NCBI GenBank assembly: GCA_020852255.1
Contig: JADZBD010000002.1
Location: forward strand, 409,531 to 473,530
Source of the DNA: Bacteroidia bacterium
GTDB lineage: Bacteria > Bacteroidota > Bacteroidia > JADZBD01
Length of the DNA: 64,000 nucleotides
Direction: 5' to 3'
Shown here piece by piece: positions 52,725-63,034 of the stretch. The position numbers were made by a program, and so were the translations under genes. The notes beneath the pieces are model-generated. The model was not told the origin of the DNA. It worked only from the letters and a program-made list of their open reading frames with translations, and searched no databases. How positions within the stretch are numbered: position 1 is the stretch's first letter; each line of letters opens with the position of its first letter.

Positions 52725-53258
52725 TTATTGAAAATTATAATGCGGGGAGATCATAAGATAAACCACCACACCGGTAAGACATACATAAAGCCATATCGGA
52801 AAAGTCCATCGGGCTAGTTTGCGGTGCTTTTGTACCTGGCCTTTTAACCCAAAGTAAAACGACAAGAGCACCATTGGAAACACGAGCATGGCCAGTAAAA
52901 TATGACTTGCAAGCACAAACAGATAATACGGCCGTAAAGGATCATCCTTCGGAAACGTTGTGTCTGTTTTAAAGAAGTGATACAATACATACGAGAGTAA
53001 AAAAACTGCAGAAAGCAAAAACACTGTCAGATTTACTTTTTTGTGGTTTTCCACCTGTTTTCTGCGGATAAAATAAAATGAGACCAGAAGCAATATAAAA
53101 CAGGTGCCGTTCACGCAGGCATGAAAGAGCGGTTGGTACTGAACGAATCCGGGAAGAGTTTCCGGCTTCGGTAATACATGGGCACTCAGGAGAGCAACCA
53201 GCATCAGCACCAGCGCAGTGGTTATAAACACCAGACGAAATGCGGCTTTGTCGCTCAT
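52725..53258 (-). CDS. DUF420 membrane protein (cytochrome oxidase assembly-associated)
   Basis: This 177-residue protein has about five membrane helices, with conserved histidines in FHACVNGTCFILLLVSFYFI, VLYHFF, SHILLAM and QKHRKLARWTFPIWLYV. The pattern matches DUF420, related to CtaM, which takes part in heme-copper oxidase maturation. It overlaps the SCO gene by 4 nt. Confidence 0.88.
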   Translation of the reverse strand: MSDKAAFRLVFITTALVLMLVALLSAHVLPKPETLPGFVQYQPLFHACVNGTCFILLLVSFYFIRRKQVENHKKVNLTVFLLSAVFLLSYVLYHFFKTDTTFPKDDPLRPYYLFVLASHILLAMLVFPMVLLSFYFGLKGQVQKHRKLARWTFPIWLYVCLTGVVVYLMISPHYNFQ

Positions 53259-53992
53259 TTTCGTTGCTCGATTTTCTCCTTTTGCGCCTGTGTCCTGCGC
53301 GCATAATCGGCCATCAGTACACGTATGTCATCCACCAGCGAATCGCAGGAAGAAACCGTAGTGCCGTCATAAAAACCGCGAATACATCCTTCCTTGTCTA
53401 CCAGCACCAGCTTTTCGCTGTGTATAAAATCTTCAGGCCCTCCGTTGCCTTCCACAGCAGTAATCAGATAGCCGTTCCGGGCCAGATCATACAGCGCCTT
53501 TTTCTCTCCGGTAAGAAAAAACCAGTTTGAAGTATCCGCATGTACCATCTGAGCGTATTGCAGCAATACCTCCGAACTATCATGCTCCGGATCCACAGTG
53601 TGTGAAATAAAAAGAAGACCCGGAGTATCCTTGAAGCGTTGCTGAATCCGCAACATGTTGGAGGTCATTTTAGGACAAATAGACTGGCAGGTTGCAAAGA
53701 AATAGTCCGCTACAAAAATCTTCCCTTTCAGATGATCCCGGGTGAATGGGCGTCCGTCGTGCCTAATCAGTGAGAAGTCCGGAATACGATGATAAACGGT
53801 ATCAGTCACCATTTCACCATTCTTTAGAATCTCCACGGGCTCGCGCGGACCGTAGTAAGGCAGCGTAATAAAATGCTCCTCTCCGGTGGAGAGGAAAAGA
53901 TAAGCTAATGAAGGGAGAAGAAGTATAACAAGCAGGAGAATCCGCTGAGACGTCTTGCTCTTAATGTCCTTCTCCTGATTTATGTTGTCCAT
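53255..53992 (-). CDS. SCO-family copper chaperone for cytochrome oxidase
   Basis: A thioredoxin-fold protein of about 245 residues with one N-terminal membrane anchor (ILLLVILLLPSLAYLFL). The copper motif CQSICPKM (CxxxC, about 104) is present and a downstream region reads FISHTVDPEHDS. SCO proteins deliver copper to the Cu-A site of subunit II. The open frame extends to a TTG at 54019; ATG 53992 (MDNINQEKD) is the likely start and still overlaps the subunit IV gene by 32 nt. Confidence 0.92.
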   Translation of the reverse strand: MDNINQEKDIKSKTSQRILLLVILLLPSLAYLFLSTGEEHFITLPYYGPREPVEILKNGEMVTDTVYHRIPDFSLIRHDGRPFTRDHLKGKIFVADYFFATCQSICPKMTSNMLRIQQRFKDTPGLLFISHTVDPEHDSSEVLLQYAQMVHADTSNWFFLTGEKKALYDLARNGYLITAVEGNGGPEDFIHSEKLVLVDKEGCIRGFYDGTTVSSCDSLVDDIRVLMADYARRTQAQKEKIEQRK

Positions 53993-54434
53993 CTGCGATC
54001 TTGCCATTGGCCCGGTCAATCGCCTCCTGGCGCTGTTTAATCCGCTGTTCGATCAGTACCTTATCCTCATACATCTTATGGTCACGTACAAAGTTACCTT
54101 CTGTAACAGTGCAGAGGTAGGTAAGATAAAGTGCAAAAATAACATACGGCCAGAGAATGACCTTACGGAGGAAGTGGTTTTCATCGCCCAAATGCATAAA
54201 AGAATAGACAATAAATCCAGCTTTCACCACGGTGAAAATAATGTAGATGAACTTCAGCATTACCGTGCCGGTCAGATGAAGGCGGTCCTGGCTGATTCCG
54301 ATTACGAGTTCCACCACTGTAATGGCCAGCATAATCCAGAATACCCGCCATAGTTTTTTACGAACTCCTTTCCCTTCTTCTTCCGAATGATGAGCCATCA
54401 TTTCGTACTGCGGGTAACCATCGTTGAATTCCAT
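53961..54434 (-). CDS. Cytochrome c oxidase subunit IV family protein
   Basis: The 157-residue protein has three membrane helices (LWRVFWIMLAITVVELVIGI, FIYIIFTVVKAGFIVYSFMH, VILWPYVIFALYLTYLCTV) and a charged C-terminal tail. The HLGDENHFLRK loop after the second helix fits the bacterial subunit IV family. It lies between the subunit III and SCO genes. Confidence 0.88.
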   Translation of the reverse strand: MEFNDGYPQYEMMAHHSEEEGKGVRKKLWRVFWIMLAITVVELVIGISQDRLHLTGTVMLKFIYIIFTVVKAGFIVYSFMHLGDENHFLRKVILWPYVIFALYLTYLCTVTEGNFVRDHKMYEDKVLIEQRIKQRQEAIDRANGKIADGQHKSGEGH

Positions 54435-54461
54435 GTTTCTTTCGCTTTGCGTTAATATTTC

Positions 54462-55175
54462 TTACAGCAGGTAGAAGAATGTAAATACAAATACCCAAAC
54501 CAAATCCACAAAGTGCCAATACAGCCCCGCTTTCTCCACCATTTCATAATGTCCTCTGCGCTCCATGGCGCCATTGAGCACCATCAACAGCACAATGATG
54601 TTAATGACCACACCGGAGAATACGTGGAAACCGTGAAACCCGGTAATGCCAAAGAAGAAATTGGCGAATAAGGGATGACCATATTCATTCACATGCATAT
54701 TGGCCCCCTGAAATTCCGCTGTGACCCATTGGCCCGTTGCAGGATCTATAAAATCCCGCAACACAGGATTCTCTCCCACAATAAAGCCGTACCACTCCCA
54801 TGCCTGTGAGCCCAAAAAGGCAAGTCCTCCGATAATTGTCCAGCTCAACCAGATCACTACCCCCCGCTTGTTGTTGCGGTGACCAGCCTCAACCGCCAGC
54901 ACCATAGTAACAGAAGACATAATGAGGATAAATGTCATCAGCCCCACATAATACAGGGGCAGCACATGACCATGAAGAAAAGGAAAGTGAACAAAAATAT
55001 CTGCCGGTGCAGGCCATTCCGCCGGGTGAACATGCCGGTGAAAACCATAAGCCGCCAGAAGAGAAGTGAACGTGAGCGCATCAGAAATCAGGAAAAACCA
55101 CATGAAGAGCTTCCCGTAACTGACCGAAAAGGGAGATGCCTTCCCTCCCCAGTTAATTTCCTTTGACTGCGCCAT
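54462..55175 (-). CDS. Cytochrome c oxidase subunit III (long form)
   Basis: A 237-residue polytopic protein with the subunit III features: FLISDALTFTSLLAAYGF, the FFGITGFHGFHVFSGVVINI helix and the C-terminal GLYWHFVDLVWVFVFTFFYLL. It stabilises the catalytic core of the aa3/caa3-type oxidase. A second, shorter subunit III gene lies 83 nt upstream on the same strand. Subunits I and II are not in the window. Confidence 0.94.
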   Translation of the reverse strand: MAQSKEINWGGKASPFSVSYGKLFMWFFLISDALTFTSLLAAYGFHRHVHPAEWPAPADIFVHFPFLHGHVLPLYYVGLMTFILIMSSVTMVLAVEAGHRNNKRGVVIWLSWTIIGGLAFLGSQAWEWYGFIVGENPVLRDFIDPATGQWVTAEFQGANMHVNEYGHPLFANFFFGITGFHGFHVFSGVVINIIVLLMVLNGAMERRGHYEMVEKAGLYWHFVDLVWVFVFTFFYLL

Positions 55176-55258
55176 GCTGAGTGCTATTTAGAATCATTTT
55201 GAACATCTTGATTTTATGATCTTAATTATGTTCAAATATGATAAAAAACAGGATTCGC

Positions 55259-55825
55259 TCAGCGAACAAAGTGTAAAAAGAGCAACAAATAAACCCACAA
55301 TATTCCCAAAAAGTGCCAATACATTGCAGTTACCTCTAAGCCAATGGTTTGGGATGGGAAATAGGCTTTATTGATTGAACGTACAAGCGTGAATATCAAT
55401 GATATAAGACCGGCTCCCAGGTGAATCAAATGAACCCCGCTCAGCATATAGAGATATTGACCGGTGGCATGATTAGAGAAAAACACTTCCTGGGATATCA
55501 GTTCCTGCCATCCTCTGAACTGAGTAAAAACAAAACCAAGGCCGAGAAATAAAGTGAGGATTAGCCCAAAGTTAACGCCGGGGAACGCCCCCTTTTTAGC
55601 TGAATGAACCGCATAAAGCATTGAAAAACTGCTGATTGCAATAATAATGGCAGAAATCCAGAACATCATTGGCATTTCCAGCACAACAAAACCGGGCTTT
55701 CCCATGGCCACTACATAGGCGCTGGTTAATCCGGCAAACATCATTGCGATACTAATGATTCCGAGCCACATAAGGTTCTTCCGGACCTTAATTCTGGCAA
55801 CTCTTTCCTCTTCTGCTGTTAACAT
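55259..55825 (-). CDS. Cytochrome c oxidase subunit III (short form)
   Basis: The 188-residue protein has five predicted membrane helices. It keeps the family histidine signature SGVHLIHLGAGLISLIF and the ending VTAMYWHFLGILWVYLLLFL. It is a paralogue of the following gene. Two adjacent subunit III genes next to heme O synthase are a common Bacteroidota arrangement. It starts 9 nt after ctaB. Confidence 0.92.
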   Translation of the reverse strand: MLTAEEERVARIKVRKNLMWLGIISIAMMFAGLTSAYVVAMGKPGFVVLEMPMMFWISAIIIAISSFSMLYAVHSAKKGAFPGVNFGLILTLFLGLGFVFTQFRGWQELISQEVFFSNHATGQYLYMLSGVHLIHLGAGLISLIFTLVRSINKAYFPSQTIGLEVTAMYWHFLGILWVYLLLFLHFVR

Positions 55826-55834
55826 GACATCTGA

Positions 55835-56680
55835 TTAACCTAAGACCATAGCCAATTGCACCACGGGTAAATAAAAAAACGATCCGAACATCAGTCGTCT
55901 GGCGGCCACTTCACTGCAATCGCGGTACAACACGTAGGCCTGCCAGCAGAAATAAACCCCTGCTGCAAAGATAACCAGCAAACCCGGTATACCGAACATT
56001 CCAAAAAGTGAGGGCACCAGACTAATGGGGATAAGGAAAAGGGTATACACCAGCGTTTGAAATGCACTGCTTTTATCGCGTCCTCCGGAAGGGAGCATGA
56101 TGAATCCGGCCTTTTTATAATCCTCATCCATCACCCAGGCGATAGCCCAAAAATGCGGAAACTGCCATATGAACTGGGTGAAAAAAAGTAACCAGGCGGG
56201 GTATTCGATACTCCCCATACCATCCTGTGCAGCCACCCACCCGAGCAGAGGAGGAATGGCACCCGGAAATGCTCCAACAAAAACAGCAAGGGGTGTGCGG
56301 CGTTTGAGCGGGGTATAAACAAGTGTATACAGGAGCAGGGAAAGCGTAGCAAGGGCACCGCTAAGATAATTGGTGTAAACAGTGATCACTGCCACACCGG
56401 TAAGCGCCATGATTATAGCCACTGTCCAGGCTTTTGTCAAGCTCATTCTTCCGGAAGGAAGTGGTCTGGACCTGGTTCTGACCATCAGCTTATCCAGATC
56501 CCGCTCAATGATCTGGTTGAATCCGTTGGAACTGCCAGCCACCAGAACACCACCGGCGAGCAGCATGCCAAACCTCAACCAGTCTGTGTCGTTTTCTGTG
56601 CCGATCATAAATCCGATAGCAGCAGAGAACACTACCAGAATACTGAGCCTGAATTTTACAAATTGTAGAAGGTCCTTCAC
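55835..56680 (-). CDS. ctaB: Heme O synthase (protoheme IX farnesyltransferase)
   Basis: This 281-residue UbiA-type prenyltransferase has about eight membrane helices. The first Asp-rich motif is in NGFNQIIERDLDKLMVRTRS (NxxxDxxxD type), followed by RPLPSGRMS. The second conserved region includes VMDEDYKKAGFIML. It farnesylates heme b to heme O for the oxidase encoded downstream. Start and length fit the family. Confidence 0.95.
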   Translation of the reverse strand: MKDLLQFVKFRLSILVVFSAAIGFMIGTENDTDWLRFGMLLAGGVLVAGSSNGFNQIIERDLDKLMVRTRSRPLPSGRMSLTKAWTVAIIMALTGVAVITVYTNYLSGALATLSLLLYTLVYTPLKRRTPLAVFVGAFPGAIPPLLGWVAAQDGMGSIEYPAWLLFFTQFIWQFPHFWAIAWVMDEDYKKAGFIMLPSGGRDKSSAFQTLVYTLFLIPISLVPSLFGMFGIPGLLVIFAAGVYFCWQAYVLYRDCSEVAARRLMFGSFFYLPVVQLAMVLG

Positions 56681-56710
56681 TGCATTGAAAATTCGAAGTC
56701 CGAAGGTAAC

Positions 56711-58234
56711 TTAATAGTCGGAATATATATTCCGCAATTCTGTTTTGAAACACAGGAAAAACCAAAGATTCTCCCGGTGGTAACCTGCCCTGTCCTGTTT
56801 ACGGTAACGGATTCCAGTTTCTATAACTACTCCTTTTATCGGAAAATTGAAGTAATAAAAAAGTACTCCGGCATTGAGAATGTCTTCCCGTTCTCCCTGC
56901 AACAGAAAGTTTCCGTATTCCCTGTCCCGTGAAGCGTACGATTGGAAAATATCACCGCCCAAATTTTTTCCGGCGCTGTCTTTACCTGTAATAGCCCGGT
57001 TTACAAATGCCTCAATCCCGAATTTCTGAGAGATGATTTCATAGCGCACTCTGTTCACAAATTCCACAAAGTTAGATCCCAGTGGATGTGCGAGAGAGAT
57101 TCCGGCATGACCATAATTCTGCTGAACACTCCCGTGAGAATAGGTGAATGGGCGAACCAGATTCAGTTCCTGATTCAGGTACAATCCTTTGATTTTTGCC
57201 AGGTCAAAGAACTTCCATCCGATCTGAAGCCCGTATTTGTTTGCCCACCAGCCACTATCCAACGTATCGTCCGGAGAAATTAACTCACTCATGTCGGCAC
57301 GTATTTCTTTCAGGTAAAATTCATCCAGCATAGCCTGGGCATACCAGTGAAAGGAGTTACATGTTTTATGCCGCAACGAGAAACCGATCATCGAATTATC
57401 AGAGGATCCCAGCGAATATTCCACCGGCCTGTAAAACACAACCGGGTTCAGGTAATTCACGTCAAAACTCCGCACCCGGTTTGTATCCTTTCCCTGCCAG
57501 ATCACATTTTCAAAAAAGGAGAAATTCCACTTTGGTGTTGCATTCCAGCTTAACAAATGAAACACTCCGAATTTTCTCCTGAAATCCTCTTTCATTCCGG
57601 TACCCGTGCTCTGATCTGAGTGCATTGCATACAACACGGCATATTTGATCTTCCACACATTTGCGCTGATACGCAGGTAAGGATAGGCCGCAGAAACATC
57701 GCTCAACCATAACGATCTGTATCCATCGCCCCAAAAGTGCTTCCCTTTTCCTGCCTGAAAATTAAACACCTGACCCGGCGACCAGGATACGTATCCCTCC
57801 AGATACTCGCTCGAATACTTGGAACCGCCATCGTGAAACGCTCTACCCGCTCCGGGAAAATATCCGGAATATTTCATGAGCGTATCCTGAAAGGAAGGAG
57901 AAGAAGAAGGCGGGATCACATATCCGGTGAAGGAAACACTCACTTTCTGCCCGGGAAGGCTAAGAAAGCCACGTAATCCCGACCCACCGTTGTAAAGCAG
58001 TGTCTGCTCACTCAATTCATACCCGGCTGACCAATTAACAGGGATCTGCATTTCAATCTGGCGTTTTGAAGCTGTATCATGGTAGGTGTACGGGCGAATG
58101 TTACAATGCAGGTCTTTCCCTAATTCCTGAAATTGGATTGTACGGTGGTCAAGCGATTGATTGAATTGGGAAAAGAGAGTAGCGGAGAAGAAAAGAAAGG
58201 AAACGATGGTCGAAAAATATCTTCCCGGATACAT
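56711..58234 (-). CDS. RemB/Wzi-like outer-membrane protein (paralogue A)
   Basis: The 507-residue protein has a signal peptide ending SATLFSQ and then a beta-barrel-like sequence. Key phrases are EGYVSWSPGQVFNFQAGKGK, HFWGDGYRSLWLSDV, YPYLRISANVWKIKY and HAGISLAHPLGSNFVEFVNR. These fit the group that includes capsule-assembly Wzi and the gliding protein RemB. A paralogue (59460-60974) lies on the other side of the WecA-type gene. It may hold or export surface polysaccharide. It overlaps the transferase gene by 1 nt. Confidence 0.7.
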   Translation of the reverse strand: MYPGRYFSTIVSFLFFSATLFSQFNQSLDHRTIQFQELGKDLHCNIRPYTYHDTASKRQIEMQIPVNWSAGYELSEQTLLYNGGSGLRGFLSLPGQKVSVSFTGYVIPPSSSPSFQDTLMKYSGYFPGAGRAFHDGGSKYSSEYLEGYVSWSPGQVFNFQAGKGKHFWGDGYRSLWLSDVSAAYPYLRISANVWKIKYAVLYAMHSDQSTGTGMKEDFRRKFGVFHLLSWNATPKWNFSFFENVIWQGKDTNRVRSFDVNYLNPVVFYRPVEYSLGSSDNSMIGFSLRHKTCNSFHWYAQAMLDEFYLKEIRADMSELISPDDTLDSGWWANKYGLQIGWKFFDLAKIKGLYLNQELNLVRPFTYSHGSVQQNYGHAGISLAHPLGSNFVEFVNRVRYEIISQKFGIEAFVNRAITGKDSAGKNLGGDIFQSYASRDREYGNFLLQGEREDILNAGVLFYYFNFPIKGVVIETGIRYRKQDRAGYHRENLWFFLCFKTELRNIYSDY

Positions 58235-59379
58235 CAGAGAATGATGTCTTTTTTAAATCCCGTTTTCATTTTTTTCAACAAATAAGGGAGCTGGGAGAAA
58301 AACAGCGACACTGCACCGATCACCATGAATCCGATACTGGAATCTATCTTGCGCAGAAGCACGGCCAGGGAAATGATGAAAATATTCACTACATACACGG
58401 AGATCACTGTCTGCCGGTGATTCAATCCCAGATCAATGATCTGATGATGAATATGGTTTTTATCCGCGCTAAATGGCGACACACCCCGCACCAGCCTGTA
58501 AATGAAAATGCGCAGGGTATCAATCAGCGGATACACCAGCACGCTCATGGCAAAAATGGGTTTTGAAATTTCGAGGAGAAAATTGCTTTCAATCGCACCC
58601 GGTTTATACTCGATCAGACGAATGGCTAATACTGAAATAATGAGTCCGATCACCAGAGATCCGGAATCGCCCATGAAGATCTTTGCAGGGTTAAAATTAA
58701 ACACCAGAAATCCCATCAGGGATCCCGCCAGGGAAAAAGAGAGTAAAGACATCACCTGATCGCCCGCCAGGTGGAACCACAATCCGAATGCAACGCAGGC
58801 GATCATACCCACGCCGGCCGCAAGCCCATCCACCCCGTCGATCAGGTTAAACGCATTGATCACAACAATGATTGTAAACAGGGAAAGCAGTATGCTGAGG
58901 TATTCAGGAAGCTCATGCACCCCGAAGATTCCGTACATGCTTGTAATTCTCACATTAGCCATCAGCACCAGGATGAGCCCGACCACCACGTGTGCGGCCA
59001 GCTTTTTAATTGGCGCAGTGCCTATGATATCATCCTTTACACCCACAAAGAACAGAATGATAACAGTGGCCAGCACATACTTGAAATCGTTAAGACTGTG
59101 AATTACCTTCTGAATTTCTGCAGTGTACTGCAGCGAAGGAATCAGATCAGGGAGCGGACCTTCGGGGAAAAAGCTATCGGTGGGAAACCAGATACCAAAG
59201 GTGAAGATGGTTGCTGCAAAAATGATGATGCCCCCGATGGTAGGAACCATACGTATATGCAGTTTCCGTCCTCCCGGCTCATCAAATATCCTTTTCAGGA
59301 TAGCAACCTTGATCAGCGGTGGTATGCATAGCAGCGAAATGAATAATGCTGTAACAAAAACTAACGCGAGGTATCCCAT
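58234..59379 (-). CDS. WecA/MraY-family undecaprenyl-phosphate sugar-1-phosphate transferase
   Basis: A 381-residue polytopic protein with the family motifs: RKLHIRMVPTIGGIIIF, VGVKDDIIGTAPIKKL (DDxxG), NAFNLIDGVDGLAAGVG (NxxNxxDGxDGL) and FNPAKIFMGDSGSLVIG. The cytoplasmic loop DKNHIHHQIIDLGL has the HxHH type signature of the WecA group. It starts assembly of a surface polysaccharide on the undecaprenyl carrier. The neighbours fcl and gmd suggest a fucose-containing glycan. Confidence 0.92.
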   Translation of the reverse strand: MGYLALVFVTALFISLLCIPPLIKVAILKRIFDEPGGRKLHIRMVPTIGGIIIFAATIFTFGIWFPTDSFFPEGPLPDLIPSLQYTAEIQKVIHSLNDFKYVLATVIILFFVGVKDDIIGTAPIKKLAAHVVVGLILVLMANVRITSMYGIFGVHELPEYLSILLSLFTIIVVINAFNLIDGVDGLAAGVGMIACVAFGLWFHLAGDQVMSLLSFSLAGSLMGFLVFNFNPAKIFMGDSGSLVIGLIISVLAIRLIEYKPGAIESNFLLEISKPIFAMSVLVYPLIDTLRIFIYRLVRGVSPFSADKNHIHHQIIDLGLNHRQTVISVYVVNIFIISLAVLLRKIDSSIGFMVIGAVSLFFSQLPYLLKKMKTGFKKDIIL

Positions 59380-59459
59380 GGGGTTTCTGACGGATCACAA
59401 AGATACAAATTATACTGAAAACCAACAAATTACCCGTCTATGCACTGAATCTGGTTTTA

Positions 59460-60974
59460 TTAAAAATCAAGGTATTGGTTCCAGAGATGTGTTCGGAGGG
59501 CCAGAAAGAACTCGAAAGAATTCTGGGAAAAGGCATCTCCTTGTCTCTGACGAATCCTCGCACCGGCTGCAATCTGAAAGTTGTATGAAGGATTGACCAG
59601 GTATCCAACATATCCGTTCATATTCATACTCCTTACTGAAATAAAACTACTGCTATTGTAGGTGGAGTCTGACGCCCAGATAAAAAAACCTGCATTTCCA
59701 CCTGGGACATCTTGCCCATGACCGGCGGCGATCAATGCACCATGCAATACAAATCTCTTTATTTTGTAATCCACTATTCCCACCACCTCTTTGAATCCGG
59801 CGCCTAATGGATGTGCCAATGGCTGATTGTAATGGGAGATATTCTGATCAACCACCGGACTTGCATAGGTGAAATGATTTACCAGATTGTACTCCAGTTG
59901 CAACATCAGATTCTTCACCGTGAATGCATTCAAATATTTTATTCCAAACTGAAACCCGGATTTTTTTTGTTCAACACTACTTCCGGAACCATCCAATACC
60001 AACTGTCCGTACACGAACAATCCTTTCGCAGCTTCCGCTCTGAAATTGATTCCCAGCCATACATTTTTCTCTGTATTTAAATCATACATGACAGGGGCTA
60101 CGAACATAACAGGCAGGAAATACCCGGCACCCATCTCAAGCCGGTTCAATGTATCCGAAACTGTCCAAATCAGTCCCTGAAATAATCCCAGTTCAAATTT
60201 TCGGTGCGGCTTCCAGCTCAGTGTATGGAACGCCATTGGTTTTTTTTGAAATAGTCTTTCTGTATTCGGCGGAGTCTGTACACCTCCGCTATGCAGGTTC
60301 ATACCCATTGCATAGACGTTGGTGTATTGCCATTTACCCCAAAAATGACTTAAACGGAGAAAAGGATAATTAAAGGAATTATCGCTCAACAGCAAGGATC
60401 TGTATCCTTCTCCCACAAAATGCTTTCCATGACCTGCAGTAAGTGCGAAGTGTTTACACATCTGCCAGGAAAAGTAGCCTGAAGAAAATGCGAAGTCATA
60501 ATCCGTGGTATCAAAGCTTTTCCAACGACCCATTCCCGGAATCACGCCATGCAGTTGAACGAAGGAATCAATATAGGGGTTAAATCTTCCCTGATTTTCA
60601 AGAAAGGAAGTCTCAAATGAAAAGTCTTTTCCGATTTGCCCGCGCACTCTGAATCCCCGGCTGTTCTGATACAGATTCTGCCCGGTAGAATCTTCCTGAT
60701 CTTTTCCCAGCTGGAAATGAAACAAAGGATCGATAGTGAAATGAAATCTGTTTGCTGAATCCCGGATTACGAACACATGTTCATGCAGCAACTTTCGCTT
60801 CAACCATGAACCCGGATACAGGCTGTCCGGTTCAGGTTTGGAAAAATACGGGCTGATAAAGGCATGTACACTATCCAATGAGGTAGGATGGTACAATGCT
60901 TGTTCGCGATTTAAAACAGAGAGCTGAGAAAAGACCTGAACCGGTAAAAAAAAGAGCAGGACCTGTAACCGCAT
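59460..60974 (-). CDS. RemB/Wzi-like outer-membrane protein (paralogue B)
   Basis: The 504-residue protein has a signal peptide (LQVLLFFLPVQVFSQ) and the same core as paralogue A: SSGYFSWQMCKHFALTAGHG, KHFVGEGYRSLLLSDNSFNY, YPFLRLSHFWGKWQYTNVY and NQPLAHPLGAGFKEVVGIVD. Both end in an aromatic residue-rich strand. The paralogues flank the transferase gene. It follows 1 nt after fcl. Membrane assembly of polysaccharide or a gliding-related role is inferred from similarity. Confidence 0.7.
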   Translation of the reverse strand: MRLQVLLFFLPVQVFSQLSVLNREQALYHPTSLDSVHAFISPYFSKPEPDSLYPGSWLKRKLLHEHVFVIRDSANRFHFTIDPLFHFQLGKDQEDSTGQNLYQNSRGFRVRGQIGKDFSFETSFLENQGRFNPYIDSFVQLHGVIPGMGRWKSFDTTDYDFAFSSGYFSWQMCKHFALTAGHGKHFVGEGYRSLLLSDNSFNYPFLRLSHFWGKWQYTNVYAMGMNLHSGGVQTPPNTERLFQKKPMAFHTLSWKPHRKFELGLFQGLIWTVSDTLNRLEMGAGYFLPVMFVAPVMYDLNTEKNVWLGINFRAEAAKGLFVYGQLVLDGSGSSVEQKKSGFQFGIKYLNAFTVKNLMLQLEYNLVNHFTYASPVVDQNISHYNQPLAHPLGAGFKEVVGIVDYKIKRFVLHGALIAAGHGQDVPGGNAGFFIWASDSTYNSSSFISVRSMNMNGYVGYLVNPSYNFQIAAGARIRQRQGDAFSQNSFEFFLALRTHLWNQYLDF

Positions 60975-60975
60975 G

Positions 60976-61911
60976 TCAGAACTTCATTTTTACCTCTTCA
61001 TACACCCTCCGGATTCCTTCTTCAAGGCCAATCTGATGTTTCCAGCCCATGGCATGAAGCCGGCTTACATCCATCAGCTTTCGCGGAGTTCCATCAGGTT
61101 TTTCGGGGTCAAAACGTAACTCTCCGTCGTATCCCACAATGCGTTTAATGAGAACTGCCAGATTGCGAATGCTGATATCCTCACCTACCCCTACATTAAC
61201 AAAACCGGAACTGCTATGCTTTTCCATCAGGAAAATGCAGGCATCAGCAAGGTCATCCACGTGCATGAATTCCCTGAGAGGCGAACCGGTTCCCCAAATC
61301 TCCACTACCGGTAAATGATTCTTCTTTGCCTCATAAAATTTTCGCAGCAAGGCCGGCAATACATGAGAATTCTGCAGGTCGTAATTGTCGTTTGGCCCGT
61401 ACAGATTGGTGGGCATGGCTGAAATAAAATTGCATCCGTATTGCGAACGGTATGCATCGCACATTTTTATTCCGGCAATCTTGGCGATGGCGTACGGCTC
61501 GTTGGTAGGTTCCAGCAAGCCGGTCAGAAGACTTTCCTCTCTTAGCGGCTGCGGAGCCATTTTGGGATAGATACAGGACGATCCCAAAAAAAGAAGTTTT
61601 TTCACTTTGTATTTCCAGGCCGCGTGAATCACATTGGCCTGGATCATCAGGTTATCATATAAAAATTCGGCACGATACGTATTATTGGCATAAATGCCGC
61701 CTACCCGGGCTGCAGCCAGAAACACATAATCCGGTTGTTCGGTCAGAAAAAGATCTTCTACCGCTTTCTGTTTGCGCAGATCGGTTTCGGAAGAAGATCG
61801 TAGCAGGAAGTTTCTGAAACCTGCTGATTGAAGACGGCGGTGAATAGATGACCCCACCATCCCTCGGTGGCCCGCGATGTAGATCTTCGCCCCCTTGTCC
61901 ATGATCTTCAT
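60976..61911 (-). CDS. fcl: GDP-L-fucose synthase
   Basis: A 311-residue epimerase/reductase of the short-chain dehydrogenase superfamily. It has the NADP loop [14 protein letters not shown], the substrate loop [18 protein letters not shown] and catalytic [10 protein letters not shown] (YxxxK). It turns GDP-4-keto-6-deoxymannose into GDP-L-fucose. It overlaps gmd by 4 nt, so the two steps are co-translated. Confidence 0.96.
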   Translation of the reverse strand: MKIMDKGAKIYIAGHRGMVGSSIHRRLQSAGFRNFLLRSSSETDLRKQKAVEDLFLTEQPDYVFLAAARVGGIYANNTYRAEFLYDNLMIQANVIHAAWKYKVKKLLFLGSSCIYPKMAPQPLREESLLTGLLEPTNEPYAIAKIAGIKMCDAYRSQYGCNFISAMPTNLYGPNDNYDLQNSHVLPALLRKFYEAKKNHLPVVEIWGTGSPLREFMHVDDLADACIFLMEKHSSSGFVNVGVGEDISIRNLAVLIKRIVGYDGELRFDPEKPDGTPRKLMDVSRLHAMGWKHQIGLEEGIRRVYEEVKMKF

Positions 61912-62996
61912 TCGTTCCTCCGCAGAATCTTATGCCCCGCCTCCGCGAGGTATTTTTCCCTTTCGAAAAGTTCAATATCACTCTGCACCATTTCCTTGGC
62001 CAGTTGTTCCACTGAATGCCGGGGGGTCCATCCAAGCTTTTTGCGTGCTTTCGACGCATCTCCGATAAGGCAATCCACTTCGGAAGGCCGGAAGTAGCGC
62101 TTGTCAATCTCCACCAGCGTTTTTCCGGTCTTTGGGTCAACACCTTTCTCCTTCGCTCCCTTCCCGGTCCATTCTACTTTCATTCCTGCATACTGGAAGG
62201 CCAATTCCACAAATTTCCTCACTGTAATCTTCTTTCCCGTTGCAAGCACATAATCATCCGCTTCTTTCTGCTGCATCATCAGCCACATTCCTTCCACATA
62301 ATCTTTTGCATGGCCCCAGTCACGTTCAGCGTCCAGATTACCCAGGTAAAACTTCTTCTGCATTCCCAGCTTCAGACGAGCCACTGCCCGTGTGATTTTT
62401 CTGGTCACAAATGTTTCACCCCGGATCGGACTTTCATGATTGAACAAAATTCCGTTGCACGCATAATATCCATATGCCTCTCTGTAGTTTTTTGCGATCC
62501 AGTATCCGTATATTTTGGCCACTCCATAAGGGGATCGCGGATAAAACGGTGTGGTCTCGCGCTGCGGTATCTCCTGCACCAGTCCGTACATTTCCGAGGT
62601 CCCTGCCTGATAAAAGCGCGTACGTTCCTTCAGTCCGAGAATACGAATCGCCTCCAGCAGCCGCAGCGTTCCCAGCGCATCCGCATTAGCGGTATATTCC
62701 GGGGTCTCGAATGAAACCATCACATGCGACTGTGCTGCCAGGTTATAAATCTCGTCCGGTTTCGTTTCCTGGACGATGCGAATCAGGTTGGTGCTGTCGG
62801 TGAGGTCTCCGTAATGCATATAAAAGCGAATACCTTTTTCGTGCTGGTCGTGGTAAAGGTGATCCACCCGGTCCGTATTGAACAGAGAGCTCCTTCGTTT
62901 AACCCCGTGAACGATATATCCTTTGGAAAGGAGCAGTTCGGCGAGGTAAGCGCCATCCTGTCCTGTGATCCCTGTGATCAGTGCCACTTTTGCCAT
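61908..62996 (-). CDS. gmd: GDP-mannose 4,6-dehydratase
   Basis: A 362-residue enzyme with the nucleotide-binding [31 protein letters not shown], the catalytic [12 protein letters not shown] (YxxxK) and the [16 protein letters not shown] loop. It dehydrates GDP-mannose for GDP-fucose synthesis. Length fits the family. fcl follows with a 4-nt overlap. Confidence 0.97.
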   Translation of the reverse strand: MAKVALITGITGQDGAYLAELLLSKGYIVHGVKRRSSLFNTDRVDHLYHDQHEKGIRFYMHYGDLTDSTNLIRIVQETKPDEIYNLAAQSHVMVSFETPEYTANADALGTLRLLEAIRILGLKERTRFYQAGTSEMYGLVQEIPQRETTPFYPRSPYGVAKIYGYWIAKNYREAYGYYACNGILFNHESPIRGETFVTRKITRAVARLKLGMQKKFYLGNLDAERDWGHAKDYVEGMWLMMQQKEADDYVLATGKKITVRKFVELAFQYAGMKVEWTGKGAKEKGVDPKTGKTLVEIDKRYFRPSEVDCLIGDASKARKKLGWTPRHSVEQLAKEMVQSDIELFEREKYLAEAGHKILRRNE

Positions 62997-63034
62997 AGAA
63001 TCAGAATCTTACAGATAGCCGCGAAGATACGCTG

